Part shown: in pieces, positions 55,936-64,000 of the stretch
Position numbering within the stretch: the stretch's first letter is position 1
Layout: every line of letters begins with the position of its first letter
Assembly: GCA_001636815.1 (NCBI GenBank)
Contig: AZHD01000016.1
Coordinates: forward strand, 315,592-379,591
Reading direction: 5' to 3'
DNA from: Niveomyces insectorum RCEF 264
Lineage: Eukaryota > Ascomycota > Sordariomycetes > Hypocreales > Cordycipitaceae
DNA: 64,000 bases
Made by a program: the position numbers and the translations under genes
Notes under the pieces: model-generated
What the model saw: only the letters and a program-made list of their open reading frames with translations
Told to the model about the DNA's origin: nothing
The model's database searches: none

Positions 55936-56299
55936 GGCTTCAGGGTTTGAAAGAGGCAGAGCGTCTCTGTTGGGTCGGTTTTTTCCTGTTCTGTTTGCTA
56001 CACATAGAGAAACGTTCTAGGGTACAAAATGTCTTCAAAACAAAAGAAATTTGATTGTATGTACGGCCATCCAATGCTCTTATATTGCTGTGCGGCGTGA
56101 ATAAATCTGGGGGAGGCCTTCTTTTATTTCTCTGAACAAGGTAGAATGCCTAGCACACATTTCTTTGTTGTTATGGAAACCTCTTTGAACGACCTTGTCG
56201 TTTTTTTTTCTTTGTTCCCAAAAAGCCTCCAGTCGGCCATTGCAAACAAAGACTGCCGGCCCTTGGGTTCATATTAAGGCGGCTCCTATTTGGGGGAGT
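55936..56299. other. Region between hypothetical gene and HAD phosphatase
   Basis: About 360 bp of AT-rich sequence between two - strand genes, likely promoter of the hypothetical gene and 3' end of the phosphatase gene. Confidence 0.45.
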
Positions 56300-57406
56300 T
56301 CACGATGCGGCGTCCAATATGCCTGAAGCAAGGATCTCGTGGAAATCCCGCGCCCAGGCCAGCCGGGGCTGGTCGTCCTGCCTCACGCCACCGAACGTGG
56401 GCGCGTCCGACACATGCGGCACGGCGTAGCCCAAGCGTGCCAGCGCTCGCAACAGCTTGCTCGCGTCCGGCCCGGCGTCCCCGGCCATGACGATGCCGCC
56501 GCCGCTGGCCTCGACGAGGCACTCCAGATCGGTGGGCGAGTCACCAATGTAGACGGCGTGCTGGTTGTGCGCTGGCGCCGGCGCTGGCGGCGGGTGGTCG
56601 TTTTGGTGGCGGCATTCTCCCGAAAAGGCCGCCGCCATCACCGCTGCCTCTGCCGCCCGCGTGGCTTCCACCTTGTCGCTGCAGGACGCGATCGGCTTCG
56701 TCTTGTGGGTCGTCCGGTCAAAGTTGGGCACAATGTCGCCCGTGTCGGTGATGGTGTTGGCAAAGATGCGGATGTGCTCCTCCTCTTCGTCGTCGTCCTC
56801 CTCCTCCTCCTCCTTCTGCTCCTTGTCTTGCGGTCCGGCCTTTCGCCGGGTGGCGTGCCGGCCCGCCAGCACGCCGCGGATCCACGCATCGGACCAGTTG
56901 ATCGACACGACGGACACGGGCCAGCCGCGGCGCTCGTGGGTCTCGGCGAGAAAGTCCGTGAAGCCGGGCCGCAGGACAACAGCAGCGGCTGTTTCGGCTT
57001 CGGCTTCGGCTTTTTCTTCCGCGTCTCCGCCTGCCGTGGCTGCCCGGCCCGCCGCAAACAACCGGTCCGGCACCGGGGCCAGCCCGGCAAACAGGCCCGC
57101 CGCGACGATCCGCTGCACCGACGCCTGCTCGACCGTGCACAGGCTGCGCAGGTACGCCAGCTCGTGGGCGAGCTGCGTGCGCGTCTCCGCCCGTGGCCGG
57201 TAGGCGTCGCTGTGGGCGCGCAGGGCGGCTACGTAGGCGTCGACAATGGCCTGCCAGCGGGCATGCCAGTCGTGGTTCGTCGTTGTCGTTGCTGTTGCTG
57301 GTGCCGGCGGGCTGCGTGTCTGCTGAAAATTCACGGCAAATTGCGCCAGAGCGCCGATGGTGTCGTCCACCGTGATTGTGCCGTCAAAATCGAGGACGAT
57401 GTGCAT
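56300..57406 (-). CDS. HAD-superfamily phosphatase
   Basis: A haloacid-dehalogenase-type phosphatase. The nucleophile motif is near the start: HIVLDFDGTIT with D6 and D8. Motif II is VVSINWSDAW, the lysine of motif III lies in TKPIASCSDKVEA, and motif IV is YIGDSPTDLECL. This is the order of the family of small phosphatases acting on phosphorylated metabolites; the substrate is not predictable. An Asp/Glu-rich insertion and Ala runs lengthen the cap region, giving 368 aa. The frame is also open upstream to an ATG at 57628, which would add 74 residues including a hydrophobic stretch (ALVVFFLLFTGMF) and then Ser/Thr repeats. I use 57406 because family members start close to the DxDGT motif, but the longer form is possible. 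Confidence 0.8.
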   Translation of the reverse strand: MHIVLDFDGTITVDDTIGALAQFAVNFQQTRSPPAPATATTTTNHDWHARWQAIVDAYVAALRAHSDAYRPRAETRTQLAHELAYLRSLCTVEQASVQRIVAAGLFAGLAPVPDRLFAAGRAATAGGDAEEKAEAEAETAAAVVLRPGFTDFLAETHERRGWPVSVVSINWSDAWIRGVLAGRHATRRKAGPQDKEQKEEEEEDDDEEEEHIRIFANTITDTGDIVPNFDRTTHKTKPIASCSDKVEATRAAEAAVMAAAFSGECRHQNDHPPPAPAPAHNQHAVYIGDSPTDLECLVEASGGGIVMAGDAGPDASKLLRALARLGYAVPHVSDAPTFGGVRQDDQPRLAWARDFHEILASGILDAAS

Positions 57407-58081
57407 GTTTTCTGTTGTCGTTGTTGATGATGTCGATGTTGTCGATGGTGTGGCCACTGAACAAAAAAGCCGGGCGCATCGTCGAAAAGGAGAAATGAAC
57501 ATACCCGTGAACAACAGAAAGAAGACCACAAGTGCGGTCATGGGATGCTTCTCGTTCGGCCGAGGCAAGCTTATACAAAGCCGCGAGAGGCCGGGGCCGC
57601 CCATAAAACCGCTAACTCCACGGCGCATCTGATGTCATACTGACGGAGGCGAGGCTCCAAATACGGTAAGACGACAATGCGTGATGAAAACAAAGACAAA
57701 TAGATGTTGTCTGTATTTTTTCTATGGAATTTTGCGAATTTCATCGTTTTGATTTTTTTTTCTCGTTTTTTCGTAGACTATACAAGCCCGCCGGAATACG
57801 TGTAGTTCTTTACTTCTCGGCCTCCCCGTGTTTGAACGCCTTTGAGAGAATACCCGAATTTTCTCCCAGGAACGGCACGCTTTTCCGTTGCCTTGTTGCT
57901 TTTTACTGTTTTTCATACAAAAGCCCGTGTCAAGAACTCAAATAATGGCAACCCAAACGCCTCGCTGAATACAGGAATGAGAAAGAGAAAGAAAAAAAAA
58001 AAAAAAAATAGAGAGACAAAAGAGAGAAAAAAGAAAAATAAAATAAAAAGAGCAAAAAGAAAGAAGAAGAAAAAACCTCCT
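57407..58081. other. Region between HAD phosphatase and TFIIF beta
   Basis: About 675 bp. The first 220 bases are an open frame upstream of the phosphatase start; the rest is AT-rich with an A-rich run near 57985-58075 next to the TFIIF-beta stop. Confidence 0.45.
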
Positions 58082-59498
58082 TCACTGAGACGCCGGTGGC
58101 ACCACATCCTCCAACTTCACGTCTTCGTCTTCGCCGTCGGTGTCGGTGTCGGCCGTCTCCGCCACGAACTCGGACGCCTTGACCTCGGCCGTCGCCGACC
58201 CGTCCTTGCGGTTCTCGGGCTTCAGCTCCCAGTTGTTGGCGAAGCGCCCGCTGCGGTGCAGGTCGGCCACCTTTTCGAGCGTCTGGCGGAGGTAGATCTC
58301 GGGCTGCGGGATCTCGGCGCGCAGGGCCCGCATCGACCAGAAGCGAAAGCGCGCAAAGCAGTGGAAGATGAGGTCGAGCAGGTCGTTTTCGGGCATGCGC
58401 GCCGTCTTGGTCTCGACCTTTTTGACCTTGGGCGGTGCCTGTGCCGTTTTCTGGTGGGTGTGTCAGATGGAACGGTAAATAAACACCACCAAACGACCAA
58501 ACATACAATGAAATCGGATGCGTAGGTGTGGTTCGCAATGCCGCCGCTGCCGATGATGCGGAACTCGGGCTTGGACGCATCGCCAAACTTGACCTGCGCC
58601 TTGGGCACCATGGCCGCGCGGGCGCGCTCGTTCAGGATGAAGTCGGACTCGGGGTTCTTCACCGGCGCGCAGTTGAGCTCGTGCCGGATACGGCCGGACA
58701 CGGTTGTTTTCTCTGACAACACGTTAGCAACCGACGTCAAAAGAACAATCCATACTCGACACACAAACCCCCCCCCCCCCCCCCCACTCTTGCCGCGGTC
58801 GCCGGCCGTGGTGCCAGTTGTGGTGGTGGTTGTTGTTGTGCGCGGGCTTCTCGACGCGGTCCGTCTTCTGCCGCAGCAGATGGGCCGGGATGCCGGCGGC
58901 CGCCGCTTCGGCGCGCAGCTTGTTCTTCGCCTTGAACCCCGGCAGGTCCTGCTCGCTAAAGACAAACGTGTTCTTGATCTGCGTGTTCTGCACGCCCTTC
59001 TTGTCGACCATGGGCAGGTCCAGCTCGTACTCCTTGGGGATGCTCTGGTGGTTGGCGAGATCGTTGCGGAGCAGCATCCTCATACGATACTGCGATGAAG
59101 CGTTGTTAGCACCACTCCGTTCCCAGAGACCAAGAACTTTGCATCGTTGGTAAACCGCCACCGCCATCCTTCCCTACCTTTTGCTCGCCATTTTTGCCCA
59201 CTTCGCTCCACTGGCGCAGCGTCGCAATCTGGATCTCGGCGTCGTCGTCCAGCTTGTCCCACGCCTCCCAGACGTACGGCGGCACGCGCACGAGGTACAT
59301 GTTGCCGAACGGGTTGCCGGGCAGCGACGCATCAAAAAACTCGAGGTCGCCGGCGTCTTCGTAGATGTCATCGTCGGCGGCTGCCGCGGCCGTGGGCGTC
59401 GGCACGCTCGCGAGCGCGCCGTCTTCCGTGTCGACCTCCATCTTGACCGGCGCCACCTCCGTCTTCACGGCGTTGGAATCTTCCGCCATGTCCGCCAT
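58082..59498 (-). CDS. TFG2: Transcription initiation factor TFIIF, beta subunit
   Basis: The small subunit of TFIIF (RAP30/Tfg2), which brings RNA polymerase II to promoters. Exons on the - strand are 59498-59178, 59089-58769, 58710-58507 and 58450-58082, giving 404 aa. Joins that fit the family are GEQK|YRMRMLLRND and YASDFI|KTAQAPPKV. The N-terminal dimerisation domain contains FGNMYLVRVPPYVWEAWDKL and YELDLPMVDKKG; the linker has TVSGRIRHELNCAPV. The winged-helix DNA-binding end has LLDLIFHCFARFRFWSMRAL and EIYLRQTLEKVADLHR. The second intron is uncertain: its donor lies at the end of an 18-G run, and the chosen GTTTGT donor with a GAG acceptor keeps the frame (58711-58768). A GTGGGG donor with the CAG acceptor would break it by one base. 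Confidence 0.9.
58768..58785. repeat. C18 homopolymer (G18 on the gene strand) at a splice donor
   Basis: An 18-base homopolymer runs directly into the GT of the proposed TFIIF-beta donor. Its true length decides both the splice phase and the number of Gly codons. Confidence 0.9.
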
Positions 59499-59937
59499 GA
59501 TGACGATGTGTCTTTTTGTTTCTGAGCCTGAAAATGCGATCCTAAAAGAGGAGAGACAACTGTTTCGCGAAAGAAAATCTGTTCAGCCAAAACAAAGACG
59601 AAAGTGAGGCCTATTGTCATGGCAGGCATTGAAGGTAACTGATTGCCCTTTGACCCAATGCGGACGGCCGCCCCGTATATTGCCTCTTTCAAAGATTACG
59701 TAACTGACTAAAGGCTAGTCACGTGTTTCTGCCTGGCCACGATTGGCCACGCTTAGCCGCCACAAGGGCGCTAATTAGGTCACCTCGATTCCGTCGACTC
59801 GTTCTTCACTTCCTTCTTCCTTCTTTCTCGTTTTCAATAGAACGACATAGTTTGCCCTCGGCTTTCCAACTTATTTTTGCTGTTTTATTTTTTGTTTCTT
59901 ATCTTGGGCGCTCGTTTCATAGATTCCCCATCCTAAT
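59499..59937. other. Divergent promoter, TFIIF beta and CCCH protein
   Basis: About 440 bp between two divergent genes. A CACGTG site lies almost exactly in the middle (218 bases from one start, 222 from the other). Confidence 0.6.
59720..59725. promoter_or_regulatory. CACGTG site in the TFIIF beta/CCCH promoter
   Basis: CACGTG within GTCACGTGT. It is nearly equidistant from both start codons, which fits shared control of the pair (inference). Confidence 0.5.
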
Positions 59938-61715
59938 ATGACTTCAGAAGATCAAGAGCTGTTGGCGCGGATCAGCCATCTTGCTGGTAAGAAAAGAAAT
60001 CTATTGCGTCTTTTTTTTTTTTTTTTTTTCACGTTGCGTTCTCTTTCCTGACATGCTCGCCGCGCCAGGTCACATCAACCGCCACAAGAACCAGCAGGCT
60101 GGCATTGTTGCCGCCTCCTCATCGTCTCGTCCCAGTAACTACCGCAGCGCCTCGCCCACGGCGTATCCGCCGTATCCACGGCCACCGTATCCGCCGCGCG
60201 GCGGCGGCGGCGGCGGCGGTTACCGCGTCGGCAAGCCGGCCCCCTTTCGTAACCGAACACTTGTTTTGAACGGTTCGACGGCCCCCCGGGCGGACCCCAA
60301 CAACGACGGCGGCGACGCGTCGGACCCCGCCGACGGGCCCGCCAAACACGGCACGTCGTGGGTGGCCAAGACCGACCGCCACCGGCAGCTGATCAACTCC
60401 ACCGTCTACGAGAAGGAAGCCCAGGCGCGCACCAAGGCCATCGAGCACACGCGGCTGCAACGGCAGAAGATCAACGACGAGCGCGAGCGCGCCAAGCTCC
60501 GCAACCACTTCAGCTACCTGGCCCACGGCCGGAGCGGTGCCCCGGCCTCCCTCCATGCTCCGCCGATGGCGGCGACGACGACGACGACGACGACGCCCAA
60601 CTACCGCGTGGTGGTGCAGGGCATCCCCTTTTCGATTGCCAAGAACGGCAGCAAACTCGTCAAAATTCCTGGTGCAGCACATCTGTCCCCTTTGCTGCGA
60701 TTGCGCCGGCCACCGTTGGCTCGTGTGCCTACGAACGTGTCTCACTCACCATGTGTCCTAGGCGACCCGAACCCGCCCTCGAGTACACCTAAGACGGCGC
60801 TCGTCGGCGGCGTGAAATTCTACCGCAGCAAAAACGGCAATCTCTACCGCCACGGCGTAGTGAAGGCCCAACGGTATGTGGCACGCAGCCGCGCTGACTG
60901 TGTTGCGCTGACTGGGTCGACATCTAGGCGTGCGAACACCTTGAAGAAGATCGACCAGCCCTGCAAAGCGTTTTCTACGACCGGTATTTGGACTACATCC
61001 CTCCCCTTTTTCTTTTTCTTTTTTTATTGCTTTCCTTCCTCTCCTGTTTCTTTCCTCTTTTCCTTGGGTTGAGGACGGGACCTCCCACGTCACGCTTCGT
61101 TTGCATGTGTCGAGCACCGGCTGCGAAGGGCAGCCCTTTCGTCTTTCGTTCTCTTTTCTTTCTCTCCCTCATTGGCAAGCTTCTCGCAGTCATTTGCTTT
61201 TTATCTTCTTACTAACCACGTTTCTGCCTGGGGCGTTTTACTGCTCGTTTGTTTTTCTCCCCGGCTTTGTTTGTTTTCTTTCCTTTTTGTGTAGGATCTT
61301 GCTCAAAAGGACCGTTTTGCCGTTACAGACACGATGCGGCCAAGGTCGCCGTCTGCAAGGAATTTCTCCTCAAGGGCGACTGCCCCCGCGGGGACGACTG
61401 CGATCTGTCGCACGATCTCACGCCCGAGCGCACGCCGTTGTGCCTGCACTTTGCCAAAGGCAACTGCACAAACCCCCAATGCCCCTATACTCACGCGCAG
61501 ATCTCTACAGGTGCGCCGGTCTGCCGGCCGTTTGGTCTCTACGGCTACTGCGACAAGGGCGCGGCCTGTCCGGACCGCCACGTTTTTGAGTGCCCCGACT
61601 TTAGCAACACGGGCGTCTGTAAGACCAAGGGCTGTAAGCTTCCGCACCGCGAGCGCGCCAGCTTCATGCGCCGGGCGCAGAACGCTGGCGGAAGCAGCAG
61701 CAGCAACAACAACAA

Positions 61716-61757
<42 letters not shown>

Positions 61758-61938
61758 CGCAACGGACGACAGCCGTGGCGCCGCCGCCGAAGACGACGCC
61801 GACCTGGTGGACGCGTCCAGCGATGAGTCGGTGAACAGTGACGATGTGGATTCGGACGAGGTCGACGAGTTTGTCGGTGCCGACGGCGACGGCGCCGACG
61901 TCGACTTCGTGACCCAGAAGGACTTTATCGAGTTTTGA
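59938..61938 (+). CDS. Multi-CCCH zinc-finger protein (ZC3H3/Red5-like)
   Basis: An RNA-binding protein with several CCCH fingers, similar in layout to the ZC3H3/Red5 group involved in nuclear mRNA 3'-end processing and surveillance. Exons are 59938-59986, 60069-60671, 60762-60873, 60928-60983 and 61295-61938, giving 487 aa. Before the fingers come a Ser/Pro/Gly-rich region, a basic helix (TRLQRQKINDERERAKLR) and the conserved VGGVKFYRSKNGNLYRHG. Fingers run from about residue 276: CSKGPFCRYRH, CKEFLLKGDCPRGDDCDLSH, CLHFAKGNCTNPQCPYTH, CRPFGLYGYCDKGAACPDRH and CPDFSNTGVCKTKGCKLPH. An Asn run and an acidic tail follow. Introns 60672-60761 (90 bp) and 60874-60927 (54 bp) contain no stop and keep the frame if retained; they are called because they break family-like sequence and have GT..AG ends. 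Confidence 0.88.
61696..61758 (+). repeat. AAC repeat encoding an Asn run
   Basis: About twenty AAC/AAA codons follow the last CCCH finger. This is a trinucleotide repeat, so length variation would not change the frame. Confidence 0.85.
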
Positions 61939-62719
61939 GTGTGCCGAGGTGAACTGAACCCACGACCGTTGTCCTCTTCTGTTTTCCTCGTACACAAAAA
62001 CGTTTTGATAACAGCACCGGTTCGCCCCGGGCATTGTAGATCTTCTCTTCCTTTGTCCCCTCCTTTACTCCGTCCTTTCTCTCTTTCTCCTTCTTTTCTA
62101 TTCCCATCTTCGCTTTTACGTTTTGTTTTCGATTTCTTTCTGTTTGCTCCTTGCGCAATCGGAGAAGCAGCCGGGTGACGCGATTTGCAAGTACAGCAGC
62201 ATTGCAGCGTCTCGGGCGTTCGACCGATTTGTTTTGTTTCTCTTTTCTCTTCTTTCAGAGCGTTGCATCGCCATGGTGCGGTGATGGACACATTGAGTAG
62301 CATTTTTGTCTGGTGTCTGGGCGCATGGGATATGTGGGATTTCTTGCCGGCGATTCCCCGGAGAAAGGCCGATTTGGTAGAGTTGGGCCTTTTGCCATTG
62401 GCGTTGGTTTTCGTGTAAAAAGAGACGATGCGTTACAGGAAAAATAGGAAAATAGGAAAAATAAAGAGCATTGGAAGAACATGAGTGGACGTATGCGTCA
62501 ACCAGCAAGGTGCAATGCGTCGTGCGTCTGGCGTTATTGGGGTGCTGTTGTTCTTTTGGCTGCCAAAGCGGTCTGGCGGCTGTTAAAATGTAGAAAATAT
62601 TCGGAAGGAAGCGTGCGGATATGCACGCTTATTATTTCTTCTCCCGGCCCATATAATTTCTTGGAGTCGGCCCCAAGGTATCGCTTCCTCTTCATCCGTC
62701 CCATACTTTGAACACCGAC
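61939..62719. other. Region between CCCH gene and MFS transporter
   Basis: About 780 bp, first T/C-rich (3' end of the CCCH gene) and then mixed sequence that probably holds the transporter promoter. A TATATAA-like sequence lies near 62650. No gene is supported. Confidence 0.45.
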
Positions 62720-64000
62720 ATGTTTGCGCCTCGTTGGGAATCATGGAAAAGGAAAAGCAGAGGATTTGTACCCGACGAGGACCGGAGGGAAGTGGTGTCA
62801 ACAAAAATGCGGAACTTGGATCAGCAAAAGAAAAATGGCAGCGGTCCGACGCTGCATGACGACGACCATCATGACAATGGTGAATCAGCGTTTTCGAGGA
62901 ACGGAGACGTATATGAGCAGGAGCTGGACGACGACAAGACCTTTGGATCCATCGAACACCAACCGTTGCTGGAAGCGGCACTCAGCGAAAGCCCCCGTCC
63001 TTCGACGTTGTCCGACCACCGGAGCAGTACGCCGCATATTCCCGGTCATGACGACGACGACGACGACGACGACGACAACAACGGTACGGACGACTCTGTG
63101 TGGACCCCGCCGCCCGGCTTTGCCTGGATCCAGGTCGCCATCATGGCCAATGTGTTTTTGTCCGGCTTCGACGGCACCGTCACGGCGTCCACGTACGCCG
63201 TCATCAGCTCCGACTTTGCCGCCGCCAACGCCGCCTCCTGGCTGACCACGTCGTACCTCGTGACGAGCACCGCGTTCCAGCCGCTGTACGGCCGCGTGTC
63301 CGATCTCGTCGGCCGGCGCGTGTGCTTTCTGCTGTCGACCGCCGCGTTCGCGCTGGGCTGTGCCGGCTGCGCGGCCGCGCCGGACATGGTGGCGCTCAAC
63401 TGCGCGCGGGCCCTGGCCGGGCTCGGCGGGGGCGGCTTGATGACGGTCGCCACGATTGTCAACTCGGACATGATCCCGTTCCGGCGCCGCGGCATGTACC
63501 AGGCGCTGCAGAACGGGGTGTACGGCTTCGGGGCCATCTGCGGCGCGTCCTTTGGCGGGTCCATCACCGACTCGATCGGCTGGCGGTGGTGCTTCGCGGC
63601 CCAGGTGCCCGTGTCGGTGGCCGTCTTTGTGCTGGGGCTGCGCGTGGTCGAGGACCCACCCGACCTCCTGCACAGGGTTTTGGACGGTGAGGAGGAAGAA
63701 GACAAACAGGAGGAAGAAGACGAAAACAACAACAACCGCCAGGGCGTCGTCCGCGGCCGGCTGCGCTCGTTCCGCCAGACGTGGTCCCGCGTCGACGTCA
63801 CCGGCGCGCTGCTGCTCGTCGTCGGCGTGTCCGTGCAGCTGGTCGGCCTCAGCCTCGGCGGCAACGAGCTGCCCTGGAGCAGCCCCTGGGTGGCCGGCGC
63901 CCTGCTCGGCAGCACCGTGCTGCTCGCGCTGTTTGTGGCCGTCGAGGGCCCCTGGCGCCGCCGCCGCGTCGCGCCCATGATTCCGCTGCGCATGCTGCGG
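62720..64000 (+). CDS. MFS transporter, vacuolar basic amino acid type (partial)
   Basis: Probably a proton-driven transporter of basic amino acids or drugs, of the Vba/Fnx group of 14-helix MFS proteins that sit in the vacuole membrane. The frame is open from ATG at 62720 to the end of the window (427 residues), so the C-terminus is missing. A long hydrophilic N-terminus (about 130 residues) contains an Asp run and EHQPLLEAAL, a dileucine-type sequence like those used for vacuolar sorting. Helix 1 has FLSGFDGTVTAS, helix 2-3 has GRVSDLVGRR (MFS motif A), and CARALAGLGGGGLMTV and NGVYGFGAICGASFGG follow. A charged loop rich in Glu and Asn separates the two halves. The start is the first ATG in this frame. 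Confidence 0.85.
   Translation, partial: MFAPRWESWKRKSRGFVPDEDRREVVSTKMRNLDQQKKNGSGPTLHDDDHHDNGESAFSRNGDVYEQELDDDKTFGSIEHQPLLEAALSESPRPSTLSDHRSSTPHIPGHDDDDDDDDDNNGTDDSVWTPPPGFAWIQVAIMANVFLSGFDGTVTASTYAVISSDFAAANAASWLTTSYLVTSTAFQPLYGRVSDLVGRRVCFLLSTAAFALGCAGCAAAPDMVALNCARALAGLGGGGLMTVATIVNSDMIPFRRRGMYQALQNGVYGFGAICGASFGGSITDSIGWRWCFAAQVPVSVAVFVLGLRVVEDPPDLLHRVLDGEEEEDKQEEEDENNNNRQGVVRGRLRSFRQTWSRVDVTGALLLVVGVSVQLVGLSLGGNELPWSSPWVAGALLGSTVLLALFVAVEGPWRRRRVAPMIPLRMLR

Noticed and set aside
1..64000. Mobile elements, CRISPR arrays, rRNA, tRNA or a bacterial-style defence system
   Set aside because: No transposase, reverse transcriptase, terminal repeats, spacer arrays or RNA gene folds were seen. 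The genes are ordinary fungal genes without clustering by pathway.

Overview
The window looks like a piece of a GC-rich filamentous ascomycete genome (Pezizomycotina, most likely Sordariomycetes). The reasons are short GT..AG introns of about 54 to 310 bp with CTAAC/CTGAC-type branch sites, strong G/C bias at third codon positions, and a Con7-type C2H2 regulator, a family known from filamentous fungi. Proteins are also rich in Gln, Asn, Asp, His and Ala runs. An Ophiostomatales-like source is possible but is only a guess. The assembly is a draft: it has two N gaps (78 and 405 N) and three genes with single-base frame breaks in G/C-rich sequence. All gene calls come from reading the sequence and from family knowledge; no search was run.

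Left part (1-22905, all + strand, sparse): a con7-like C2H2 regulator with a long pyrimidine-rich 5' region, then APC2 (cullin-like subunit of the anaphase-promoting complex), then an 8.6 kb stretch with no convincing gene, then a low-complexity RING-type protein.

Middle part (23672-33434, all - strand): an APH-fold phosphotransferase (gapped), a cysteine-rich hypothetical protein, the TRP-type vacuolar cation channel YVC1, a questin-oxidase-like protein with a frame break, and ribulose-phosphate 3-epimerase.

Right part (33435-64000, dense, alternating strands): HRQ1 helicase, L-2-hydroxyglutarate dehydrogenase (gapped and frame-broken), a DUF2415 WD-type protein, mitochondrial Hsp70 (SSC1), SRP68, the mitochondrial PPR protein Cya5, a small hypothetical protein, a HAD phosphatase, TFIIF beta, a multi-CCCH zinc-finger protein, and the start of an MFS transporter of the vacuolar basic amino acid type that runs off the window.

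The genes do not form an operon or a biosynthetic cluster. Most are housekeeping functions (cell cycle, transcription, protein targeting and folding, mitochondrial expression, central metabolism). I see no mobile element, tRNA, rRNA, CRISPR array or defence system. The most unusual signals are regulatory. All four divergent promoters carry a CACGTG site, which I found in no other intergenic stretch. The con7 start codon can be created by splicing. The CCCH gene has two stop-free introns whose lengths are multiples of three. A TFIIF-beta splice site sits at the end of an 18-nt homopolymer.
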